Below are positions 60,301 to 64,000 of a stretch of DNA of 64,000 nt, in pieces. The translations under genes and the position numbers were made by a program. The notes beneath the pieces are model-generated. The model saw nothing but the letters and a program-made list of their open reading frames with translations. It did not search any database and was not told the origin of the DNA. Source of the stretch: Sulfidibacter corallicola (GTDB lineage Bacteria; Acidobacteriota; Holophagae; Acanthopleuribacterales; Acanthopleuribacteraceae); contig NZ_CP071793.1 of NCBI RefSeq assembly GCF_017498545.1, forward strand, positions 2,666,001 to 2,730,000, in the 5' to 3' direction. The first letter of the stretch is position 1, and each line of letters starts with the position of its first letter.

Positions 60301-61434
60301 GCCTGGTGTGCCGACGGCCACCAGGATCCGTCCGCCCGCGTCGCAGCGAACCGCCCGCCCGCGTTCCAAAGCGGCCGCGTCGAAGGGCGTATAGCGCGGT
60401 CCGACTCCGTAGGTCGTGGTCACGGCTTCGAGTGTGTACTCGGCCAGGCCATAGCCGGGACAAAGCGTCTCCGGTCGCAAACCGTGGTCGGCGAAGGCTC
60501 TGGTGAATCGCTGCAGCGTGGTGGCGCGAATGGGCTCGGCCCCATTGACGGCCACCCGCCAGGAGGATAGATCCAGGCGGAGGCCCTCCTTTTCAGCCTT
60601 GGCAATCGCCGCCGCGCACAACTCGAACGCGAAATTGGGTGCAGCGCAATGGGTCCCGCGAAAGTGCTGAATGGCCTGGAGCCAATCCAACGGACGCTGA
60701 AGGAAATGGGTGGGCGCCATCAGGTAACCGGGAAAACGCTTGAACAGGGGCATCATGACGCCGTAGACGAGACCCATATCGTGAAACACGGGAAGCCAAC
60801 TCACCATCACGCTGTGGGCGTCATGGCGGTAGGCACGATCCATCTCTTGCAAGTTTGCGAGTATGCTCGAATGCGTGACTTCTACGCCTTTCGGTGATCC
60901 TGTCGAACCCGAGGTATATTGCAGAAATGCCACGTTTTCAGAATTGAAGGTTAATTCACTTTCATAATATCGCTGCTCGCACGCATCGATGTCCTCCATC
61001 TCGGTATCGCATGGGAGGCTGTGAATCGTTAAATCCATGCGATGACCGGATTTGGCCATACGGGTCTGCACCTGATCGACGCGATCCGGAGAAGTCAGCG
61101 CCCATTTGGCGCCGGAATCCTCGCAAATCAACGAAAGTCGGAAAAAATGGGCCTTCGATGCCGGTGGAAACCCCGGTACGGCCACCCGGCCGGACAGCAG
61201 ACAGGCGTAGAACGCGACACAGAAATCGAGGCCGGGCGGATACAGCAAGAGCACGCGATCGCCTTGCCGGGTATGCGATTCGATGTCGTGGGCCGCGGCC
61301 AGTACTTTCCGGTAAAGTGACTGATACGTTAGTACTTGTTGCGTTTCTAGAGTTTTAGAGATAAAGCCGTAGGCGATGTTCTCGCCGTGGTGAAAAGCGG
61401 CATGACGCAAACCGTCGAGCAATCTTGGTGGCAC
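48058..61434 (-). CDS. Hybrid PKS-NRPS gene 1: beta-amino fatty acid loader plus two NRPS modules (4458 aa)
   Basis: This protein starts the assembly line. The start is GTG at 61434 with AGGAG six bases upstream; no better ATG is near. Domain order is FAAL (about 1-590), ACP (Ser about 649), KS (TACSSS, Cys about 865), AT (GHSAG, Ser about 1314), ACP (GADSL, Ser about 1641), Ala/Pro-rich linker (about 1695-1835), class III PLP aminotransferase (Lys about 2114), then C-A-T-C-A-T. The order matches mycosubtilin synthetase MycA and iturin ItuA, except that here the AT is fused in cis. There is no KR, DH or ER, so the beta-ketoacyl chain should pass directly to the aminotransferase. Condensation motifs are HHIVVDG (about 2423) and HHAILDG (about 3523). 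The first few hundred bases and a patch near 53360 are more AT-rich than the rest. Confidence 0.96.
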   Translation of the reverse strand: MPPRLLDGLRHAAFHHGENIAYGFISKTLETQQVLTYQSLYRKVLAAAHDIESHTRQGDRVLLLYPPGLDFCVAFYACLLSGRVAVPGFPPASKAHFFRLSLICEDSGAKWALTSPDRVDQVQTRMAKSGHRMDLTIHSLPCDTEMEDIDACEQRYYESELTFNSENVAFLQYTSGSTGSPKGVEVTHSSILANLQEMDRAYRHDAHSVMVSWLPVFHDMGLVYGVMMPLFKRFPGYLMAPTHFLQRPLDWLQAIQHFRGTHCAAPNFAFELCAAAIAKAEKEGLRLDLSSWRVAVNGAEPIRATTLQRFTRAFADHGLRPETLCPGYGLAEYTLEAVTTTYGVGPRYTPFDAAALERGRAVRCDAGGRILVAVGTPGPTTEMHIVDPVTLKPREQGEVGEIWLRGPSVARGYFADPEKTERVFGGRLDGTSEARYLRTGDLGFVCDGLLYVTGRHKDLIIHHGRNLYPQDLETTVVDCHEALRADGCAATGLDAFDDESVGERLLIVAEVERTALRRLERGTLNADDLFAAIREALARDHELEVDHIVLIRQASLPKTSSGKVRRSACGVAFTENTLSEIARWSRPIAAERAPAKSAETQTPHLSRPGADRQEPRWLRPLCEAVAEVLEVSIEHIDPEQPLGTWGMNSLKAARLVARLSELTGRALDTLVVYDHPTPMRLAAFLERESPDETVMAAQAAHTRDLAEPIAVVGMGCRFPGADGIDAFWHLLEAGVSGVGPLPEGRREPGREVPHGGFLAEVEGFDAAFFGISAAEAELLDPQHRLLLEVTQEAIEHAGLTVPDLAGQVTGVFVGMSSRDYERLMVRDGVVFNVQGGLGTQPALAANRLSYVFDLNGPSMTLDTACSSSLVAVHQAVRALRNGDCDVAIAGGVQLYHDLTITRGLAEGRMLSPDGICRTFDAEANGYVRGEGCGVILLLPLRAARIAGLPVQGQILGGAVNQDGRGNGITAPNGEAQERVIRRALADAGVSARHIGYLETHGTGTPLGDPIECHALRAVLEEGRNAETPCMLGSVKTNVGHLEAAAGMAGLIKTLLALRHRKIPAHLHFRNLNPRISMPDAFRIPDRTTEWSPIEGRRLAGVSSFGLGGTNAHLILAEADAVPADTEPPPERGRGLLLISAKSETALRRLADRYRHLLLEPDTVGWESLCAAAATRRTPFDHRLAVPAADGAAAAQVLAEYLDDAPDAACVSGRRKPLERPRLAFMFTGSGAQYAQMARVLFDTEPFFRQTLQRIDQMFAEHLGASLLDRFFAVDEDQPLHEARFTQPGLFAVEVALAELLAHWGLRAEAVVGHSAGEFAAAYVAGALSLEDAVFLVAERARWVQKLSGSGGMMSVFAERDTVSRLSADLALEPAAFNGPHHVVLSGGEPELAVLAERLDRAGKRHRRLKVDQALHSNAIERIWEPFAQAAARIAVHPPQTDYYSCLTGDLLRAAPDATYWKRHLREPVRFEQALTAMSRDGFTHFLEIGPGQVLRGLAADILPAGAQVFGCLKRGEHDWDMLLRALSELWTRGLPIDWRAFHGDRIRNQRIALPHHPIERSPHWYRPNAHRAPTYREDAMTQPDPQATSTAPVAGAVTATRSAPSSETVLVRLREMIAPLLKIAAEDVEPDQPFLEMGADSLVLVDFIALIERHFGARIRVHDLFEALATPRALAVHVAECMAAAPDSDDEPLPSMAASDSGSGIAAGFSAAEVQPSALAQILTSHERVMAQHHQLMAALAGVGTPTAHMNAAPAPAPLPVGAAAAHKMPATAAAAPVSRNSAQPQARSATAPAEEPTSVSSPVRVQAVPRGNHLQARKTGAELGRSRSAGLDTVQKAHLDELVRTYTERTAESKRRAQHNRPNLADYRAYLGFRFSTKEMLYEIEVAEARGAEVVDIDGNRYLDITMGFGVNLLGHDPEVVQSAIAAELARGSQLGLRSRLAGEVAERFCRLTGMERVAFTSSGTEAVMAAIRLARSARGRQRIVMFEHAYHGHGDAVLARRAELEGEVSIKPVAPGIPPSVVGDTLVLPYGDASALEVIAAQADSLAAVLVEPVQSARPDLQPAAFVRELRRLTESRDVPLILDEMITGFRVHPAGCQGLWGIRADLATYGKALGGGMAIGAVAGCARLMDGIDGGQWCFGDGSYPRVETTFMAGTYQMQAMTMAAARAVLIHLEEAGPQLQQELGARTDRFVAEVNRFFDHEGFPLELVNFGSLFRFKPLAGTDPELFFYHLMLEGVYVRNVRNCFLSTAHDDEDLSRLLDAIRRAAHAMRRGGFFPKAERRAEIDVRDAEEQCLPVSEAQRQLFALAQMEPDADAAYVERLGLTFTGDLDPLALERALMRLVARHDALRTHFTSDGAEQVVSKSVPVRLDHHRLEFESEATGLIDELAAQPLNLDGPALFRFHLVSQGTNRHRLLLLFHHIVVDGLSLIFLLQELGVLYNAERGGRPADLAPAEPLRTYIEAFDTYRHSEAWQEDLAWWRSRFPDGFPLVALPPDRPRGTRFSYRGGRHTLTVPAEIRARVRQLAASAKCTEFMVLFAAYGLWALRLSNSRRATLGVPVSGRRHAGTRRAVGYHAHLLPIAVHVASGLSGRDLLAQVRSDLLAAFSHERAPFAQVAEALGAKVPAGFGGLLNLTFNLDRIDGLPEFEGLDVALLDLPMAHAKVDLHLDVLDDGHDLHLKFEYASIYNKVLIHRFARLYLLLLDGLTRDPARPVLDLPLLTPEERTARCVATSAALPPATNLVTLFEATVRSHPDAPALSDGTHQLTCAALNNAANRLARRLVEAGVAVGDNVPIYHERGLAAVVAILAVLKSGAAYVPLDSTNAPARIDQVLDGLGPCVLVAEPALAERLSDRHGDLRIILDQGCDEVPATECANLDRHIDGDHLAYIIHTSGSTGRPKGVAMSHATAVRYFLQCREEWGFGAGETWACFHSLAFDFSVLELFAPLLFGGRVVMVPYLVSRTPEELVALLERERVNVLCQTPTAFTALDAADAADPGRLNGVHTLVFGGEALSHAVLKGWFARYPHTVVRNIYGATENCVNATWRLIEAGDTGIDRILLGTAMANNAVHVLDDRLEPLPPGVPGECYVGGNGVARGYFGQPALTAARFVPDPSADRPGARLYRTGDLVRRTEDGDLEFLGRVDQQVQLRGFRVELGEIETALMRHPAIKAAAVDLRRHPDGRPLLASWLVGEAGVAFQEEGLRRFLSQQLPNYMIPTRFTTVETLPMTLNGKVDTASLVLEKSVAVVPDHPAVATPADRDDSDPLVRRIGAAWCDVLGLERVGPDDHFYSLGGDSMLALQLANRLREMDLAVTVRDLLTHPTIAELCGALRQRDRNATSAETVPEQARTPFELVSREDRARLEPFDALVIDAVPLGEGQAGIVYHAELAAENAIYHDVLSFRVDEPLDETAMTRAWDELNGHQPILRTCFALTGFDEALQLVARQRLVEPDFSDLTREAPERQRLQIDERVAAEVARPFRLDGGSVLGSDRPDLADHALVRVAFLRLGDDAFQLLISFHHAILDGWSVTELLKDLMARYRTAEETQPELRTERAGEGRTGHLTAPVEAERRAAARPETAAFWRARYAALAPIALPGPSPAAGYALAERGPMERTQVLDATLSRTLIERARQWAVPLKSLLLAVHLRVLADICNSEHPICGLIVPTRREDHEVGLLVNTVPQDWSRAEAPTNQSWRELVGQVSAHEAACQPHRDYPLARLQRELGGPALFESVFNYIHFHGLTGSFENLSDLRFHGFTHFPLLVEFERNPWDDALTFTLQYQRERIPADRIETYAAMHLRALALLADEPDAPHRRAHLLPEIEDERIAAVQPTQRPMRYELVHHFFEHSAAQYPNAIAVIDGQGVQKTRLTFAELEIRANQLAHALIERGAGPERRVGICLDRSVETVVAVLAVLKSGAAYVPLDPGYPLERLRAMIEDASLRLILTKGSGWADTLASIAGGVPLLDLDQARSGLVHQPAQAPRPDLCGSHLAYLIYTSGSTGTPKGVAMPHRVLANLVACQRRATACAPAAPTLWFASLSFDVHHQEMFTAFAGGDPLIVAPESVRGDGLQLVKLLREHSVQRLFLPFVALNHLAQVLSDEDQPLPEDLREIITAGEQLRFTPAIATLLTRLRLCRLVNQYGPSETHVASAWHPGDDAWPDLPPIGRPISNARLWVLDTHMRPVPIGTPGELYIGGPLPARGYWNRPAATAQAFVPDPFSTDGARLYRSGDRVRMLPDGAIEFLGRSDHQVKVRGYRIEPGEIECLLESHRDVAHAVVVPRRDDTGERFLLAYLVPAVDVDLDLEPLRDLLAERLPAWMMPSRFAVIEELPKTPSGKVDRRRLTEGAVLGRELRRPFLEPRTEREQQLADLWAEILGLARVGRDGGFFELGGHSLSATRLVLRLRALTGRPLPLSALFEADSPAAMAEYLDNLDWAATALVGEPANEARVDFEI
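51420..54560 (-). other. Module 1: C-A-T, unassigned amino acid
   Basis: C (HHIVVDG) should join the beta-amino fatty acyl group to residue 1. The code read by eye is D-F-L-C-V-G-I-V-N-(K), with NIYGATEN in place of the usual YGPTE context. I cannot match it to a known residue. The carrier is LGGDS (Ser about 3299) although no epimerase follows; the next domain is the special C subtype. Confidence 0.75.
54590..55930 (-). other. PLP-dependent class III aminotransferase domain (AMT)
   Basis: The domain resembles glutamate-1-semialdehyde aminomutase. It contains SSGTEAVMAAIRLAR, the pyridoxal Asp region LILDEMITGFR, and the PLP lysine in TYGKALGGGM (about residue 2114). In mycosubtilin and iturin the equivalent domain installs the beta-amine of the fatty acid. 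Directly upstream is an Ala/Pro-rich linker containing a Gln/His-rich helix, as commonly found before such AMT domains. Confidence 0.92.
56400..59330 (-). other. PKS elongation: KS-AT-ACP, no reducing domains
   Basis: The KS has TACSSSL, HGTGT and KTNVGH, so the Cys-His-His triad is present. The AT has GHSAG with downstream ALHSN in place of the usual HAFH; malonyl-CoA is the most likely extender but is not proved. The ACP motif is GADSL (Ser about 1641). With no ketoreductase, dehydratase or enoylreductase, the product is a beta-ketoacyl-ACP. Confidence 0.92.
59385..61434 (-). other. Fatty acyl-AMP ligase and first ACP
   Basis: The N-terminal adenylation enzyme has YTSGSTGSPKG, a long FAAL-like middle part, and DLIIHHGRNLYPQD near the C-terminus. 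These are features of FAALs, which load fatty acids onto an ACP rather than onto CoA. The ACP that follows has the attachment motif GMNSLKA (Ser about 649). The fatty-acid chain length cannot be read from sequence. Confidence 0.92.
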
Positions 61435-61891
61435 CAGACTCTCCTAAAAGGCAGATCTGACACACCGTGCTCAACCCACAACACAGAACGAGCGTATCAG
61501 AAGACGAAAAAAAGATCCAGGGCGAAAGTGCGAAAGAGAACTTACGGAAAATCACCTTGACAACAAAAGACACTGGGATGAAGAATAAAAACGCGACTTG
61601 TCGACGTTTCTTTTTGTCCTTGCCACGAAAAAATCACCAAAAATATATAAATAATGAAACCACGTATGCTTAACAACCACCTATAAAACGAACCATTGCG
61701 GTTTTTCTATTTAACTCTGTTTTCCAGTTTTTCATCAATGCACATAGGTTTTCCCGTTCAACGGTGCGTGTCTCCCAAGCGACGGCCCATCGCCCCTCCG
61801 CTCTTCTGGAGTAGGTCGGTCTGTGGGCGATTCGGTTTTGGAGAATTTTCTCGCGTCGTCATTTTTTTGAGGTTTTTAGGACCATATCACC
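61435..61891. promoter_or_regulatory. AT-rich divergent intergenic region (promoters for both directions)
   Basis: This 457-bp gap separates the NRPS operon from the divergent hydroxylase gene and is much more AT-rich than its surroundings, especially 61620-61740. It must hold promoters for both. A perfect TTGACA lies at 61557-61562 on the plus strand, but no convincing -10 box is found at 16-18 bp. An imperfect dyad AAACGCGAC/GTCGACGTTT (61589-61609, one bulged base) could be an operator. Small open frames here, such as 61467-61673, lack coding support. Promoter positions are not fixed. Confidence 0.45.
61441..61445 (-). promoter_or_regulatory. Ribosome binding site fixing the GTG start of gene 1
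   Basis: AGGAG on the minus strand lies six bases upstream of the GTG at 61434-61432. This is near-ideal spacing and supports GTG initiation. Confidence 0.8.
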
Positions 61892-63544
61892 ATGCCCATT
61901 CCATCAGAGACCCTTCCCTCACTTGTTTCCAAGGCTCGCTCATCCGCAACCACGTCCCTGTACCTGAAGCCGAACGTCTACATCGAACCCATGGTCAACC
62001 AGTGGTATGCGTGGCCCATGTTGATCGCTCCGCATACCGCCGCCATGGTCACCCGCAATCTGCATTTGAAGATCATGGAGTCGTACGTCAAGTCTCCCAA
62101 ACTCCACGCCAACGCCTTGAAGAACCCCAAGATGCTCGGCGGTCCCTTTATCGATCTGCCGGCCGGCAGGGTCGATCAGGTCGCCAACCTGCTGGCCGCG
62201 ACAAAGGATCGGTTGTCCGATCTCTGTGCCTTTGCCGACGCCGTGCGCGCCCTCGACGACTTGCTGGCCCGCGAAGCCCAAGGCCATTCGCTGGTTCCGT
62301 TGTATGAGAAGATTCCGGCACCGCTACGCGGCTACGTGGAACTCGGCTACGACCTGAACAATCAGGCCTCGATTCGCTTCTTCGAGCGCATGCTCTACAA
62401 AAGCCCCTACTATCACCAAGAAAACCAAGGGATTGCGCTCTCGATCACACGTCGCGACGAGCGACCGTTCGTCTTGAGCACGCCGCGTTTTCCAGGCCCC
62501 GAAACGCTCCATTACGCGATGCCTTTCGCGAGCGAAGCGATCGACCGCCTGGCCGCCATGCGGCACACGCCGGCGCCCTTGGCGCAACTGGAAGCCTGGC
62601 TACCGGAAGACCGCGAGCAACGCGCCTTTTTTTCCAGTCTCTTCACCGAAGCGGAACCGCAGCGGCGCGGTAAAAACCGCGACGATTTGGGCGACGGCCT
62701 GCGCATCAAGTACTTCGGCCACGCGGTTTTGCTGTTCGAGACCAAGGATGTGACCGTCATGACGGATCCCCTGGTCAGTTACGACGTGGGCGACCAGCTC
62801 ACCCCGCGCTATTGTTTCGAAGATCTTCCCGACCGCATCGACTACGTGCTGCTGACCCACGGTCACCAGGACCACGTGATGTTCGAAACCCTGCTCCAGT
62901 TGCGCCATCGCATCGGCACCATCGTGGTTCCGCGCTCCGGCGCGGGCTCGCTGCAAGACCCCAATCTCAAACTGGTCCTGGAGCACACGGGCTTCGACAA
63001 CGTGATCGAGCTGGCCGAAATGGAACCCCTCGAGGTTCCCGGTGGGCGCATCCACGGGCTGCCGTTCCTGGGCGAGCACGGCGATCTCCACATCCACGCC
63101 AAGCTGGGGTTCCACCTCGACCTCGCCGGACGCACCGTCGTATGTGCCGCGGATTCGAACAACCTTTCGCCCGAGATCTTCAAGTTGGTCCGCCAGCACC
63201 TGGGTCCGGTCGACACGATGTTCCTGGGCATGGAGTGCGAGGGCGCGCCCCTCTCCTGGCTGTACGGTCCGCTGCTGACGCGAACGCTCGAACGCAAGAT
63301 GGACCAATCGCGCCGCTTCGACGGTTCCGACGCCCGCAAGGGCCTGGAGATGGTCGAGGCGCTCGAATGCAACCGGGTCTTCGTGTACGCGATGGGCCAG
63401 GAACCGTGGCTGACCTTCATCTCGAGCCTGCGCTATACCAAGGAATCCAAGCCGATCGTGGAATCCGATCAATTGGTGGCGGCCTGCCGTGCGCGCGGCA
63501 TCGAGAGCGAACGTCTCTACGGCAAGAAACTGATCCAACTCTAG
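61892..63544 (+). CDS. CmlA-family diiron beta-hydroxylase acting on carrier-bound amino acids (550 aa)
   Basis: The protein has an N-terminal domain of about 260 residues (VNQWYAWPMLI, HLKIMESY) and a C-terminal metallo-beta-lactamase fold. The metal motif is H323-G-H325-Q-D327-H328, with Glu395 (FLGEH), Asp421 (AADSN) and Glu448 (GMECEG). The spacing of these residues equals that of the diiron ligands of chloramphenicol CmlA as I remember them, offset by +18, and the length is close to CmlA (about 530). CmlA hydroxylates the beta-carbon of an amino acid on an NRPS carrier, and FrsH of FR900359 does so on leucine. ATG 61892 follows AGGA by ten bases. Divergence from the NRPS operon suggests co-regulation. 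The target residue is unknown; the GGDS carriers without epimerase are my candidates. Confidence 0.9.
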   Translation: MPIPSETLPSLVSKARSSATTSLYLKPNVYIEPMVNQWYAWPMLIAPHTAAMVTRNLHLKIMESYVKSPKLHANALKNPKMLGGPFIDLPAGRVDQVANLLAATKDRLSDLCAFADAVRALDDLLAREAQGHSLVPLYEKIPAPLRGYVELGYDLNNQASIRFFERMLYKSPYYHQENQGIALSITRRDERPFVLSTPRFPGPETLHYAMPFASEAIDRLAAMRHTPAPLAQLEAWLPEDREQRAFFSSLFTEAEPQRRGKNRDDLGDGLRIKYFGHAVLLFETKDVTVMTDPLVSYDVGDQLTPRYCFEDLPDRIDYVLLTHGHQDHVMFETLLQLRHRIGTIVVPRSGAGSLQDPNLKLVLEHTGFDNVIELAEMEPLEVPGGRIHGLPFLGEHGDLHIHAKLGFHLDLAGRTVVCAADSNNLSPEIFKLVRQHLGPVDTMFLGMECEGAPLSWLYGPLLTRTLERKMDQSRRFDGSDARKGLEMVEALECNRVFVYAMGQEPWLTFISSLRYTKESKPIVESDQLVAACRARGIESERLYGKKLIQL

Positions 63545-64000
63545 CGGTTCTCGGTCCTTCACAGGCTTTCATCAGGAGCCCCGGCAGGTGATCGATTCTA
63601 CGAGATCGATCCGGAGGGGGCCACTCGGATGGAAGGGCCGCGCTGCGCGCCGGTCAAGCAATACCACGCGGTGATTCGCCTCGAAAGAACCGCCGTGCAA
63701 AAGACACGAAACCCCCACAACACGAGTGCCACTAACCATGAGCGGGCGTTCGAGCGATGGCTGGAAACCGGACGCGGGTCATTTTCTGTCTCCATATACA
63801 CACCCAACCCACACACACCGGAAAATGATTCGCGGTAAGGCAACTTCTGTCGCTCGGACGCCCTTTCTCATTGGCCAAGGTTCCCGACCTACATGTCCCC
63901 ATTCTCGGTGGCGCTATCGCACCTTTTAGGTTTTTTCCCGGGACAGGTGCCCATCCTGCGTGTCGCCGCCCTCCACCTGTGGAGATGCGGCCACTGGATG
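63545..64000. other. No supported gene
   Basis: This 456-bp stretch after the hydroxylase contains only short open frames (for example 63598-63843 minus and 63629-63838 plus) without recognisable motifs or convincing ribosome binding sites. Apart from the small hairpin I see nothing I can name. Confidence 0.6.
63590..63611. terminator. Small hairpin downstream of the hydroxylase gene
   Basis: GATCGAT and ATCGATC form a 7-bp stem with an 8-base loop, 46 bases after the stop codon. No T-run follows, so intrinsic termination is doubtful. Confidence 0.2.

Noticed and set aside
61557..61562. Perfect TTGACA as a sigma-70 -35 element for the hydroxylase
   Set aside because: The nearest -10-like hexamer (GAATAA) is about 20 bases away and poor, and the site is about 330 bases from the start codon, so it was not annotated separately.
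61467..61673. Small plus-strand ORF (68 aa) in the intergenic region
   Set aside because: No clear ribosome binding site, no recognisable motif, and it lies in the AT-rich promoter region.
63598..63843. Small minus-strand ORF (81 aa) and opposing ORF 63629-63838
   Set aside because: They overlap one another on opposite strands, and neither has a convincing start signal or motif.

Overview
The window is almost entirely one giant lipopeptide assembly line. Five large nonribosomal peptide synthetase (NRPS) genes lie head to tail on the minus strand from 61434 down to base 1. The last of them runs off the left edge. One divergent gene at 61892-63544 encodes a CmlA-type diiron beta-hydroxylase. 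Coding DNA is strongly GC-rich, while the 457-bp divergent intergenic region is AT-rich. TubC-type docking domains, long multimodular proteins and high GC fit a myxobacterium, acidobacterium or another high-GC Gram-negative secondary-metabolite producer. The sequence alone does not settle the taxon.

Layout in order of transcription. Gene 1 (61434-48058, GTG start) carries FAAL-ACP-KS-AT-ACP-aminotransferase followed by two C-A-T modules. This is the mycosubtilin/iturin loading logic: a fatty acid is activated, extended by one C2 unit, and its beta-keto group is replaced by an amine. Gene 2 (48061-44678) is a single C-A-T module. Gene 3 (44681-31635) has four C-A-T modules. Gene 4 (31638-5410, 8742 residues) has seven modules, including two epimerases and one N-methyltransferase. 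Gene 5 (5407 to beyond base 1) has one full module and the start of another. Three junctions are 4-base ATGA overlaps and the fourth has a 2-base gap, so the genes look translationally coupled in one operon. No thioesterase is visible, so the line continues to the left of the window.

Reading A-domain specificity residues by eye against GrsA gives a tentative product: beta-amino fatty acid - X1 (unassigned) - Pro-like - Ala-like - Ile/Val - aliphatic - Ile/Val - Ala - Val - D-Thr - Ile/Val - Ser-like - Ala - N-methyl-Gly - D-Leu - Pro-like - (residue 16 onward outside the window). Val, Thr, Gly, Leu and Ala match well-known codes. The others are inference. The divergent CmlA-like enzyme implies that at least one carrier-bound residue is beta-hydroxylated.

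The most unusual things are: (i) an in-frame array of 78-bp palindromic repeats inside a condensation domain of gene 5; (ii) a strict pairing between GGDS-type carrier domains and a distinct condensation-domain subtype in genes 1 and 3, which may mark modified residues; (iii) a change of docking system at the gene 4/gene 5 junction; (iv) a duplicated bimodule in gene 3.
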